A stretch of 10,300 nt of DNA from DATKWD01 sp035529695 (GCA_035529695.1 DATKWD010000062.1:1-10300); one strand, 5' to 3'; positions 1 through 6,930 are shown, counted from the first letter of the stretch. A program made the numbers and translations. Notes: generated by a model from the sequence alone, not told the origin.

Positions 1-446
1 GCATCGCCGATGCCGTCGCCGCCTACGACCTGTTCGGGGGTCCGACGATCGTGATCGACTTCGGAACCGCCACCACGTTCGAGGCGATCTCCGAGGACGG
101 CAAGTACCTCGGGGGTGCGATCTTCCCTGGCATCGACATCAGCCTCGACGCATTGTTCGGACGCGCGGCCGCCCTCCGACGCGTCGAACTGGTCGAGCCC
201 AAGAACGTCATCGGCCGCAGCACGGTCGAGTCGATGCAGTCGGGCGCCGTCTACGGGTACACCGCGGTCGTCGACGGCATGGTCGAGCGGTTCCAGGACG
301 AACTCGGCGGTGACGCCGAGGTCGTCGCGACCGGCGGCCTGAGCGGATTGATCGCTCCGCTCGCGACCACCGTCGACCACCTCGAGCCGTGGCTCACGCT
401 CCATGGGCTCCGCCTCATCCACGAACTGAACGGTGAGCAACGATGA
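1..446 (+). CDS. coaX: Type III pantothenate kinase, 3' part (5' end outside window)
   Basis: The gene enters from the left edge; the first complete codon is at base 3, leaving 147 C-terminal residues of a protein normally about 255 long. CoaX phosphorylates pantothenate with ATP, the first step of coenzyme A synthesis, in the cytoplasm. Seen: the acidic/phosphate motif DFGTATT shortly after the edge, GGAIFPGI about 20 residues later, GAVYGYTAVVDGM, and VVATGGLSGL near the C-terminus, the usual order in CoaX. The N-terminal phosphate-binding DxGN motif would lie outside the window. The stop TGA overlaps the lysS start as ATGA, so the two are probably cotranscribed and translationally coupled. 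From memory, coaX and lysS also lie close together in Mycobacterium tuberculosis. Identification is secure. Confidence 0.93.
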   Translation, partial: IADAVAAYDLFGGPTIVIDFGTATTFEAISEDGKYLGGAIFPGIDISLDALFGRAAALRRVELVEPKNVIGRSTVESMQSGAVYGYTAVVDGMVERFQDELGGDAEVVATGGLSGLIAPLATTVDHLEPWLTLHGLRLIHELNGEQR

Positions 447-1882
447 GCCAACCTGGTCCGATCCCGTACCGGTTCGACGTGACCCACTCGACGTCGGCGG
501 TCCACGAGGCCTACGACTCCCTCGACGACGGCGAGGAGACCGGTCAGATCGTCACGGTCGCGGGCCGCGTCATGCTGCTGCGTGATCAGGGGAAGCTGGC
601 CTTCGCCGAGCTGCGTGACAGCTCTGGGCCGATCCAGCTCTTCGTCCTCTCGAAGGTCGTGGACGACTTCGCCGGGTTCACCGGACTCGACCTCGGCGAC
701 TGGATCGGTGCCACCGGCGAGGTCGTCAAGACCCGTCGGGGCGAGCTGTCGATCAAACTCCACACCTTCACGCTGCTCGCCAGGGCCGAGCGGAACTTCG
801 GCGACAAGTGGCACGGCATCAACGACCCCGACCTGCGCTACCGGCAGCGCTACGCCGACCTGTGGGCCAACGAGGGGAGCCGGGAGGTGTTCCAGGCCCG
901 GTCGAAGATCATGTCGCTGACCCGCCGGTGGCTCGAGGAACGCGACTTCGTCGAGGTCGAGACACCGGTCTTCCACCCGATCAGCGGAGGAGCACACGCG
1001 CGGCCATTCACGACGCACCACAACGCGCTCGACACCGAACTGAGCCTGCGGATCGCGCCCGAGCTCTACCTGAAGCGCCTCGTGGTCGGTGGCTTCGAGC
1101 GGGTGTTCGAGATCGCACGGGTGTTCCGCAACGAAGGGTTGTCGACAAGGCACAACCCCGAGTTCACGATGCTCGAGCTCTATCAGGCCTACGCCGACTA
1201 CTCCGACGTCATGGAGTTGACCGAGCAGCTCGTCGCCCATCTCGCCACTGAGCTCCACGGGACGACCGAGCTGACCTATCAAGGGCGTGACCTCGACCTG
1301 ACAGCACCGTGGCGCCGGGCATCGATGATCGAACTGATCGAGGACGCGATCGGGGTGAGGCTCGACGTCCGGATGGACCTCGCCGAGATTCGTGCCATCG
1401 CAACCGATCACGGGGTGCCGTTCGAGGAGAGCTGGGGCCAGGGGAAGCTCATCCTCGAGATCTACGAGAAGACCACCGAGGCCGACCTCTGGGGTCCGAT
1501 CTTCGTCACCGACTACCCGCAGGAGGTCTCGCCGCTCGCTCGGACTCATCGCGAGATCCCCGGTCTGACCGAGCGCTTCGAGGCGATCGTGGCCGGCCGC
1601 GAGTTGTTGAACGCGTTCACCGAGCTCCAGGACCCCGCCGAACAGCGGGCCAGGTTCACCGACCAGGTCGCTCAGAAGGAAGCCGGTGACGCCGAGGCCA
1701 TGGCGGTCGACGAGGACTACCTCCGGGCCCTCGAGTACGGACTCCCACCGACGGCCGGGCTGGGGATCGGGATGGACCGGCTCGTGATGCTGCTGACCGA
1801 CCGTTCGAGCGTGCGTGATGTCCTCTTGTTCCCCACGCTTCGCCCCGAACACAACGACCCGCCGTCGGACCCCGCCACCTGA
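443..1882 (+). CDS. lysS: Lysyl-tRNA synthetase, class II
   Basis: A 479-residue cytoplasmic enzyme that attaches lysine to tRNA-Lys using ATP. Residues about 36-112 form the OB-fold anticodon-binding domain (VTVAGRVMLLRDQGKLAFAEL). The class II catalytic core follows: motif 1 around 166-180 (ERDFVEVETPVF), the GGAHARPF and HHNALD segments (182-197), motif 2 at about 219-245 (ERVFEIARVFRNEG...RHNPEFTMLE), and motif 3 at 439-447 (GLGIGMDRL) followed by RDVLLFPTLRP. The ATG is chosen because it overlaps the coaX stop as ATGA and has a GGTGAG sequence 5 nt upstream; the protein is then slightly shorter at the N-terminus than the usual 490-510 residues. The OB domain rules out the truncated EpmA/GenX paralogue. 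No irregularity is seen in the catalytic motifs. Confidence 0.97.
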   Translation: MSQPGPIPYRFDVTHSTSAVHEAYDSLDDGEETGQIVTVAGRVMLLRDQGKLAFAELRDSSGPIQLFVLSKVVDDFAGFTGLDLGDWIGATGEVVKTRRGELSIKLHTFTLLARAERNFGDKWHGINDPDLRYRQRYADLWANEGSREVFQARSKIMSLTRRWLEERDFVEVETPVFHPISGGAHARPFTTHHNALDTELSLRIAPELYLKRLVVGGFERVFEIARVFRNEGLSTRHNPEFTMLELYQAYADYSDVMELTEQLVAHLATELHGTTELTYQGRDLDLTAPWRRASMIELIEDAIGVRLDVRMDLAEIRAIATDHGVPFEESWGQGKLILEIYEKTTEADLWGPIFVTDYPQEVSPLARTHREIPGLTERFEAIVAGRELLNAFTELQDPAEQRARFTDQVAQKEAGDAEAMAVDEDYLRALEYGLPPTAGLGIGMDRLVMLLTDRSSVRDVLLFPTLRPEHNDPPSDPAT

Positions 1883-1892
1883 ATCTGCCATC

Positions 1893-1946
1893 TGAACCCG
1901 TCGACCGGAATGAACGTTCAACCGGCTGATTCGTGAACAGGTGAAC
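1893..1946. promoter_or_regulatory. Cluster of TGAAC half-sites upstream of the SDR gene
   Basis: In the 98-bp gap between lysS and the SDR start, TGAAC occurs on the plus strand at 1893, 1911, 1934 and 1942, and inverted as GTTCA at 1916. Two copies form the perfect 10-bp palindrome TGAACGTTCA (1911-1920), flanked by CCGG at 1905-1908 and 1922-1925. Two others form a tandem repeat GTGAACAG (1933-1948). The cluster ends about 20 bp before the proposed -10 box, a normal place for a regulator. No regulator is identified; the function is inferred from repetition and position only. Confidence 0.45.
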
Positions 1947-1967
1947 AGAGCGTGCGCGGTGATCACG

Positions 1968-1973
1968 TAGCGT
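1968..1973 (+). promoter_or_regulatory. -10 box (TAGCGT) of a probable leaderless promoter
   Basis: TAGCGT fits the actinobacterial TANNNT -10 pattern and ends 7 nt before the ATG at 1981, so the transcript would begin at or next to the start codon. There is no Shine-Dalgarno sequence before this ATG. The same GTAG(C/G)NT arrangement precedes the hydrolase and polyprenyl synthase genes. No good -35 hexamer is visible. Confidence 0.55.
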
Positions 1974-1980
1974 GACGTGC

Positions 1981-2946
1981 ATGCGTGTCCTGATCACCGG
2001 CATGGGCGGCGAACTCGGGACCCGAGTCGCGATCGAGCTCGAGGCCGCCGATTGGGTCGATCGGATCGTGGGGGTCGACGGTGATCCGCCTCGCGACCGC
2101 ATCGGACGGACCGAGTTCCACTTGATCGGCCCCCGCGACGGACACGAGCTGGTCGATCTGGTCCGAGAGGTCGAGCCCACCGCCATCGTGCACCTCGGGA
2201 TCTACGAGCCCGAGGCCCGGGTGTCGGCCAAGGGAGCGGCGCAACGAACCCAGGCCGTTGCGCTCGCGGCGCTCGGTGCCGCAGCCGAGGTGGCCTCGGT
2301 CGACCGGATCATCATGCGCTCGGGCATCGAGATCTACGGACGCGGCCGAGGCACCCCGACGACACCCCACGAACAGGTCGTGCTCGCGCCGACCTCGCCG
2401 TTCGGGGCGAGCCTGCTGCGAGCCGAGTCCATCGGTGTCGATGCGGCTGCGGCCAGTGGCGCTGCGCTCACCCGCCTGCGCTTCGCGCCGCTCGTCGGCC
2501 CGCACTTCCCCAGCCCGCTGGGCCGCTACCTCCGGCTCCCGGTGGTGCCGTTCAGCGCACTGGGCGAGCTGCCGTTCTCGCTTCTTCATCAGGAGGATGC
2601 CACTGCGGCGATCGTCCGAGCGCTGCGGGTCGGTCACGACGGTGCCCTCAACATCGCCAGCGACGGAGCGGTGACCGCGTCGCAGGCGGCCCGAATGGGG
2701 GGTCGCCTCCCGATCCCGATCGTGGGCCCGGGGTGGCAGGTCGCCAAGGTCGCCTCCGAGATCCTCGGTGCACCGCTGCCCGACCATGTGCGTGAGCTGT
2801 TGATCAGAGGACGTTGTGCCGATGCGACCCTCGCCGGTGCGGTCCTCGACCTCCGCCCTCAGTACACGACGCCCGAAGTGGTCAAGGATCTCTACGAATG
2901 GGCCTCGGTCACCTATCTCGACCCCGCCGAACTGGGTGCGGCATGA
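1981..2946 (+). CDS. Atypical SDR-family NAD(P)-binding protein (epimerase/dehydratase-like)
   Basis: A 321-residue cytoplasmic protein of the extended short-chain dehydrogenase/reductase type. Seen: N-terminal Rossmann start MRVLITG with the dinucleotide motif GMGGELG (GxxGxxG, residues 7-13), an acidic residue after beta-2 (IVGVDGD, Asp33), and VHLG at 70-73. The usual catalytic stretch SPYGASK appears as SPFGASL (139-145), so both the Tyr and the Lys of YxxxK are absent; Ser114 in RSGIEIYG may be the remaining triad position. Classical epimerase activity is therefore doubtful; cofactor-binding or structural roles are possible. The ATG at 1981 is preferred over the GTG at 1972 because it begins the usual MRVLITG and sits behind a leaderless-type -10 box. 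Its stop overlaps the next gene as ATGA. The pair resembles mycobacterial Rv0501 (galE2) and Rv0502 as I recall them. Confidence 0.8.
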   Translation: MRVLITGMGGELGTRVAIELEAADWVDRIVGVDGDPPRDRIGRTEFHLIGPRDGHELVDLVREVEPTAIVHLGIYEPEARVSAKGAAQRTQAVALAALGAAAEVASVDRIIMRSGIEIYGRGRGTPTTPHEQVVLAPTSPFGASLLRAESIGVDAAAASGAALTRLRFAPLVGPHFPSPLGRYLRLPVVPFSALGELPFSLLHQEDATAAIVRALRVGHDGALNIASDGAVTASQAARMGGRLPIPIVGPGWQVAKVASEILGAPLPDHVRELLIRGRCADATLAGAVLDLRPQYTTPEVVKDLYEWASVTYLDPAELGAA

Positions 2947-3566
2947 GCGCGGTATCGGTCGTCCGCCGCCGGTTGGCGGGTGACTTCGAGGTCGACGAGT
3001 GGGGCCTCGACGCGGACGCGGTGTCGGTCCTCTCGCCCCTCTTCGGGCTGCGCTGGTCGATCGACGTCTCGGGCGCCGCGTCGGTGCCGAGGTCCGGAGG
3101 GGCCTTGCTCGTCCACAACCGTCGGTTCGGCCGAAGTGAGCCGTTCGTGGTCGCCAGGGCCGTTCGGCTCGAGGCGGGTCGCCAGGTACGCGTGGCGGGC
3201 GCACCCGACGTGCCGGTGGTGGGACCAGCGGTCCGACGTCTCGGCGCGGTGCTACACCAGAGCGACGAGATCGCGTCGGTGCTGCGGGCCGGTCACGTGG
3301 TGGCCGTGGGCCTGGGGCGCACCCCCAGCAAAAGGTCGGCCGTCGGGGCGGTCGATGTCGACTCGATGGCCGAGGCGAGACGGATCGGCGTCCCCGTGCA
3401 CCCGGTCGGGCTGATCGGCCGAGAGCATCGGCGACGATGGCGCGTCGCGATCGGAACCGCCATGGGCACCGAGTGGGGCACGGGTGAGCCCGACGATCCT
3501 GGCGCGGCTGAAGCGGTCCGAGTCGCCGTCGCCGGGCTCATCGGCGCCGACGGAGCAGGAAGGTAG
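2943..3566 (+). CDS. PlsC/LPLAT-like acyltransferase-family protein, catalytically degenerate
   Basis: A 207-residue protein whose N-terminus (GDFEVDEWGLDAD, residues 13-25, then a Pro-Leu segment and VSGAASVP) follows the layout I know from actinobacterial Rv0502-like acyltransferases. VAGAPDVPVVGPAVRRLGAVL (84-104) matches the block between the two catalytic motifs. The motifs themselves are degraded: HxxxxD reads His58-NRRF-Gly63, and the FPEG region reads VGLG (122-125). Acyl transfer by the usual mechanism is thus unlikely. No membrane segment or signal peptide is obvious. The ATG overlaps the SDR stop, implying coupled translation and a shared role. The family assignment rests on pattern alone; it could be a regulatory or structural partner of the SDR. 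The TAG stop lies inside the proposed -10 box of the next gene. Confidence 0.65.
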   Translation: MSAVSVVRRRLAGDFEVDEWGLDADAVSVLSPLFGLRWSIDVSGAASVPRSGGALLVHNRRFGRSEPFVVARAVRLEAGRQVRVAGAPDVPVVGPAVRRLGAVLHQSDEIASVLRAGHVVAVGLGRTPSKRSAVGAVDVDSMAEARRIGVPVHPVGLIGREHRRRWRVAIGTAMGTEWGTGEPDDPGAAEAVRVAVAGLIGADGAGR

Positions 3567-3569
3567 GTT
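3564..3569 (+). promoter_or_regulatory. -10 box (TAGGTT) of a probable leaderless promoter, overlapping the upstream stop codon
   Basis: TAGGTT matches TANNNT and ends 6 nt before the ATG at 3576. Its first three bases are the TAG stop of the acyltransferase-like gene. A purine-rich AGGAAGG at 3557-3563 could serve as a Shine-Dalgarno sequence, but its 12-nt spacing is long, so readthrough from upstream plus a leaderless start may both operate. Confidence 0.5.
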
Positions 3570-3575
3570 CCGCTC

Positions 3576-4442
3576 ATGGCGTTCACGAGAGCGGCCGACG
3601 GCACGCGCATCCACTTCGAGGTGTTCGGCCGCCGAGACGGAGAGCCGCTTCTCATGATCCAGGGCCTCGGCGCCGACGCACGGGGCTGGATCCTCCAACG
3701 GCGCGCGATGGGTGCTCGCTACCGCTGCATCGCGATCGACAACCGTGGGGTGGGTCGCAGTGACAAGCCCGAAGGCTCCTACGACCTCGAGACGATGGCC
3801 GCCGATGCGGTCGCCTGCCTGCGTGCGGCCGGGTTCGATTCAGCACACGTGATGGGAGCGTCCATGGGCGGGGTCATCGCCCAGATCATCGGGGTCCGTC
3901 ACCCCGAGCGGGTTCGTTCGCTGGTCCTCGCCTGCACGGCGTGCCGGCACCTTCCGTGGCGCCGCAAGCTGCTCCATGGCTGGGCCGACCTGGCGCTGGC
4001 CGAGGGCATGGGCTCGTTCGCCTCCGAGAACATGAGGTGGCTCATCGGTTCGCGCTCACTGCGGCGGTTCGCGCTTCCGTTCAGGCTGCTCGGGCCGTTG
4101 GCATTGAACGTGCCCGAGCACGCGTTCGCCGGGCAGGTGCACGGCATCCTCGCCATGGACGACGCGCTTCGGCTCGAACTGGCGTCGATCAGCGCGCCGA
4201 CGCTGGTGCTCGTCGGGAGTCAGGACATCCTCACACCCCGGGGCGACAGCGAGGAGATCGCCGAGCTGATTCCCGACGCCGAGCTGGCGGTGGTGTGGGG
4301 TGGTGCCCACGGCTTCATGTTCGAGAACGCCCGCACCTTCAACCAGATCGTGCGACGCTTCCTCCTGAGCGCCGAAGCCGGTGGGAACGAGCGGGTCACG
4401 CACCTCGCCGAGGGACACGACGCGCCGATGGCCGGCCGATGA
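3576..4442 (+). CDS. Alpha/beta hydrolase
   Basis: A 288-residue cytoplasmic alpha/beta-hydrolase-fold enzyme; the substrate is unknown. Seen: oxyanion-hole region IQGLGADARGW (28-38), IAIDNRGVGRSDKP (52-65), the nucleophile elbow GASMGG with Ser96, the acid in VLVGSQD (Asp217), and the general base in GGAHGF (His245). The helical cap lies roughly at residues 125-195. A tail of about 20 residues follows the fold and has no recognisable motif. The length is normal for the family. Esterase, lipase, haloacid-type or C-C hydrolase activities are all possible, and Ser rather than Asp at the nucleophile excludes dehalogenases and epoxide hydrolases. It begins 9 nt after the preceding stop but has its own candidate promoter. 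It ends 12 bp from the convergent response regulator gene. Confidence 0.88.
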   Translation: MAFTRAADGTRIHFEVFGRRDGEPLLMIQGLGADARGWILQRRAMGARYRCIAIDNRGVGRSDKPEGSYDLETMAADAVACLRAAGFDSAHVMGASMGGVIAQIIGVRHPERVRSLVLACTACRHLPWRRKLLHGWADLALAEGMGSFASENMRWLIGSRSLRRFALPFRLLGPLALNVPEHAFAGQVHGILAMDDALRLELASISAPTLVLVGSQDILTPRGDSEEIAELIPDAELAVVWGGAHGFMFENARTFNQIVRRFLLSAEAGGNERVTHLAEGHDAPMAGR

Positions 4443-4460
4443 CGAGCGTCGTGCTCAGTC
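4441..4460. terminator. Possible short bidirectional terminator hairpin between convergent genes
   Basis: GACGAGC (4441-4447) pairs with GCTC-A-GTC (4453-4460) around the loop GTCGT, with one bulged A. It spans the 12-bp gap between the hydrolase and response regulator stops. The stem is short and there is no T-run on either side, so this is tentative. Confidence 0.25.
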
Positions 4461-5084
4461 GATGCCGTGGTCGAGGGCGTAGCGGATCAGCTCCTGCCTG
4501 CGGTTGAGGTGGAGCTTCTTCAGGATGTTCCGCACGTGGTTCTCGACGGTCTTGGGGGCGATGTAGAGCTCGTCGCCGATCTCGGCGTAGGTGTGCCCAC
4601 GGGCGACGTACTGCAGGACCTCTCGCTCGCGCTCGCTCAGGACCTCGACCGGGCCGCTCGCCTTGGCGAGCCGCCGGAACTCGCCGAGGACCAGCGACGC
4701 GAGCGTCGACGAGAAGACCGGCTCGCCCTTGGCCGCCCGCCAGAGCTCGTTACGCAGTTCGTCCGGCGGCGTGGTCTTCAGGAGATAGCCGACCGCGCCG
4801 GCCGAGACGGCGTCGAGCAGGTCGCGTTCGGCCTCCGAGACGGTGAGCATGACGATGCGGGTGTGTTCCGAGCAGGCCTTGACGACCTTGATGCCTCCGC
4901 CAGGCATGTGGAGGTCGCACACGACCAGGTCGGGATGGTGTTTCTCGATCGCGGCGATGGCCTCGTCGGCGTCGGCCGCCTCGCCCACCACATGGAAGTT
5001 CTCGCCGAGCTCGCTACGGAGTCCCGAACGCCAGATCGCGTGGTCGTCGGCGACGAGGAGCCGGACGCGGGCCAGATCACTCAC
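4455..5084 (-). CDS. NarL/FixJ-family response regulator (REC + LuxR-type HTH)
   Basis: A 209-residue DNA-binding response regulator. The receiver domain (about 7-122) has the acidic pair Asp13-Asp14 in VADDH, the phosphoacceptor Asp57 in VVCDLHMP, Thr81 in MLTVSE and Lys103 in GYLLKTT. The C-terminal LuxR/NarL helix-turn-helix (about 148-207) contains LSEREREVLQYVARGHTYAEIG and KTVENHVRNILKKLHLNRRQEL. The GTG at 5084 gives the family's normal N-terminus (VRLLVADDH); starting further upstream at 5177 would add 31 atypical residues. A CACACT sequence ends 6 nt before this GTG and could be a weak leaderless -10 box. Its likely partner kinase lies two genes away (6931-8016), on the same strand, with the sulfatase between. 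Target genes are unknown. Confidence 0.93.
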   Translation of the reverse strand: MSDLARVRLLVADDHAIWRSGLRSELGENFHVVGEAADADEAIAAIEKHHPDLVVCDLHMPGGGIKVVKACSEHTRIVMLTVSEAERDLLDAVSAGAVGYLLKTTPPDELRNELWRAAKGEPVFSSTLASLVLGEFRRLAKASGPVEVLSEREREVLQYVARGHTYAEIGDELYIAPKTVENHVRNILKKLHLNRRQELIRYALDHGID

Positions 5085-5224
5085 TCGGGCAGTGTGCCAC
5101 GGCCTCGGTTGCTGCGGAGTGAGTGCTGAGAAGACACCGGAGGCCCAGGTGGTCACCAACGAGACGACCGGCCGCACGATGGCGCTGTTCCGGAATACCC
5201 GGATGGTCCTGCATCCGCGACGGT

Positions 5225-5252
5225 GAGCCGAGCCGAGAATCCGGCTCGGCTC
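5225..5252 (-). terminator. Perfect 11-bp hairpin downstream of the sulfatase gene
   Basis: GAGCCGAGCCG (5225-5235) is exactly complementary to CGGCTCGGCTC (5242-5252) around a 6-nt loop, and lies 12 bp beyond the sulfatase stop. No U-run follows on the minus strand, so it may end transcription inefficiently, or act as a 3'-end-protecting structure. The rest of the gap to the response regulator holds only two small 5-bp stems (5189-5203 and 5201-5216) and no gene I can support. Confidence 0.6.
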
Positions 5253-5264
5253 CGCTGCGGCGGG

Positions 5265-6755
5265 TCAGGAGCTGATCAGGCCCGCCTGCAGCTTCTCCAA
5301 GACGTTGTCCAGGTTGAACGAGGCGGGCTTCTGGCTCACCGGGAACTCGGCGAGGGACTGGAGATGCTCGGCCACGAAGCTCTGGGCCGGTATGAACAGG
5401 AAGGCACGGTCGAGAACCCAGTCGTAGTACGTGTTGGACGTCTGATCGGCCCGCTCGAAGGGGTCGGTTCGGAGGTTGAAGAGCTTCGGCACCCGGAGCT
5501 CGACGAACGGGTCCACCCACACCGCCAGCGTGCCGGTCCTGCGCTGCTCGAGGAACACGAACTTCCAGTTGTCATAGCGCAGCGCGGTCAGGTCGCCGTC
5601 GTCGGACACGTAGAAGAAGTAGTTCCGCGGGCTCTCGTCGACCTCGCCGGTGAGATAGGGGAGCTGGTTCTGCCCGTCGAGGTGCACCTTGTACTCCTTG
5701 CCGTTCAGCTCGGTCCCGGTTCGGAGCTGCTCGGCGATGTCGGGCACCCCCGCCGCTGCGAGGAACGTCACGAACCAGTCGGCGTGGCTCACGATGCCGT
5801 TGAACACCTTGCCGGGCTCGATGTGCCCGGGCCAGCGCACCACGGCCGGCACGCGGTAGGCGCCCTCCCAGTTCGAGTTCTTCTCGTTGCGGAACGGGGT
5901 CATACCTGCGTCGGGCCAGCTGTTCATGTGCGGACCGTTGTCGGTGCTGTAGACGACGATGGTGTCGTCCGCGATACCGAGCTCGTCGAGGAAGTCGAGC
6001 ATCTCGCCGATGTTGCCGTCGTGGTCGATCATCACGTCGTGGTACTCGGACTGCCACCGACCGGATTGGCCCAGGCTCTCGTCCTTGGCGTGCGTCCGGA
6101 AGTGCATGTGCGTGGTGTTGAACCACACGAAGAACGGCGTGCCCGCCTCGTGCGCGTCCTTGATGAAGCGCTTGGCCTCGGGCAGCAGCTCCTCGTCGAT
6201 GGTCTTCATCCGCTCCTTGGTGAGCGGACCGGTGTCTTCGACGCGTCCGTCTGCGTAGCTGTGGATGACACCGCGCGGGCCGAACTTCTCCTTGAACTCC
6301 GGGAAGTCCTCGGCTGAGGGGTAGTCGCGCTGCTCCGGCTCCTCCTCGGCGTTGAGGTGGTACAGGTTCCCGAAGAACTCGTCGAACCCGTGGTTGGTCG
6401 GCAGGAACTTGTCGAGGTCACCGAGATGGTTCTTGCCGAACTGCCCGGTGGCGTAACCCTGTTCCTTGAGCGCTGTGGCCATCGTCGGATCCTTGTCCTG
6501 CATCCCGACGTCGGCGCCGGGCATCCCGACCTTGGTCAGACCGGTCCGGTACGGGTTCTGGCCACAGATGAACGCGGCCCGGCCAGCGGTGCACGACTGT
6601 TCGCCGTAGTAGTCGGTGAACCGTGCCCCCTCGGCCGCGATGCGGTCGATGTTGGGCGTGCGGTACCCCATCAGGCCGTCGCTGTAGCAGCTCAGGTTGC
6701 TGATCCCGATGTCGTCTCCCCACATCACCAAGATGTTGGGCTTTCCGTTGGGCAT
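5265..6755 (-). CDS. Arylsulfatase (alkaline-phosphatase superfamily, CTAGR active site)
   Basis: A 496-residue sulfate-ester hydrolase. Metal ligands are visible as Asp14-Asp15 (WGDDIG) and Asp272-Asn273 (STDNGPH). The formylglycine site is Cys55 in EQSCTAGRAAF, followed by GQFGKNHLG (Lys108, His110), HMHF (His217) and WEGAYRVP with Lys292 just before. The active-site core is C-x-A-x-R, the alanine variant of the sulfatase signature, so Cys55 needs conversion to formylglycine; no maturase is in the window. The start (MPNGKPNILVMWGDD) has no signal peptide, so it appears cytoplasmic. The ATG at 6755 is supported by GAGGAG 7 nt upstream and by the family N-terminus; 94 upstream codons in frame are low-quality sequence. 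It sits between the kinase and response regulator genes. The substrate cannot be told. Confidence 0.93.
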   Translation of the reverse strand: MPNGKPNILVMWGDDIGISNLSCYSDGLMGYRTPNIDRIAAEGARFTDYYGEQSCTAGRAAFICGQNPYRTGLTKVGMPGADVGMQDKDPTMATALKEQGYATGQFGKNHLGDLDKFLPTNHGFDEFFGNLYHLNAEEEPEQRDYPSAEDFPEFKEKFGPRGVIHSYADGRVEDTGPLTKERMKTIDEELLPEAKRFIKDAHEAGTPFFVWFNTTHMHFRTHAKDESLGQSGRWQSEYHDVMIDHDGNIGEMLDFLDELGIADDTIVVYSTDNGPHMNSWPDAGMTPFRNEKNSNWEGAYRVPAVVRWPGHIEPGKVFNGIVSHADWFVTFLAAAGVPDIAEQLRTGTELNGKEYKVHLDGQNQLPYLTGEVDESPRNYFFYVSDDGDLTALRYDNWKFVFLEQRRTGTLAVWVDPFVELRVPKLFNLRTDPFERADQTSNTYYDWVLDRAFLFIPAQSFVAEHLQSLAEFPVSQKPASFNLDNVLEKLQAGLISS

Positions 6756-6762
6756 CTTCGGA

Positions 6763-6768
6763 CTCCTC
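6763..6768 (-). promoter_or_regulatory. Ribosome binding site (GAGGAG) that fixes the sulfatase start
   Basis: On the minus strand GAGGAG lies 7 nt before the ATG at 6755. It is the clearest Shine-Dalgarno sequence on the minus strand here and shows that the sulfatase is translated from a leadered transcript, unlike several neighbours. Confidence 0.7.
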
Positions 6769-6913
6769 AGGGTCACAGTCGTACGACCGGCGCTTTTGTA
6801 GCACCGATCCTGACGATCTGTGTGGTCCCTCTCGTCGCCCGGATCGGCTGAGGGCCATCCGGGGTGTCGACCGGCGCACCGAAGTTGGTGGAGTGGTACC
6901 CGGCCGTTGCCCG

Positions 6914-6930
6914 GCAGTGCTGAGCACTGC
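6914..6930. terminator. 17-bp perfect palindrome directly after the kinase stop (terminator or operator)
   Basis: GCAGTGCTGAGCACTGC consists of 8-bp arms around one central base and abuts the histidine kinase stop (6931-6933). In RNA it folds as a 7-bp stem with a 3-nt loop; there is no U-run. An overlapping palindrome, TGAGCA-C-TGCTCA (6921-6933), extends over the stop codon. It could end kinase transcription, or act as a protein-binding site upstream of the sulfatase. Confidence 0.4.

Larger units (their letters stand above)
6756..6930 (-). other. 175-bp intergenic region before the sulfatase
   Basis: This gap holds the sulfatase ribosome binding site, a perfect 10-bp palindrome GTCGTACGAC (6778-6787) about 23 bp upstream of the ATG, and a 17-bp palindrome at its far end next to the kinase stop. 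A short A-tract (minus-strand GCTACAAAAG, near 6791-6800) is the only AT-rich spot and might be part of a promoter. No convincing -35/-10 pair and no gene are seen. Confidence 0.4.

Noticed and set aside
251..1966. A 571-codon open frame on the minus strand
   Set aside because: It runs antisense to coaX and lysS, whose products are unmistakable, and its translation has no recognisable domain. Long antisense frames are expected in DNA with strong G/C third positions.
1963..3204. A 413-codon open frame on the minus strand
   Set aside because: Antisense to the SDR gene and part of the acyltransferase-like gene; Arg/Pro/Gly-rich translation without motifs.
5085..5177. Upstream start for the response regulator (GTG at 5177)
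   Set aside because: It would add 31 residues with no resemblance to receiver-domain N-termini; the GTG at 5084 gives the normal start.
5223..6317. A 364-codon open frame on the plus strand
   Set aside because: Antisense to the sulfatase, which carries all its catalytic motifs; the plus-strand product shows none.
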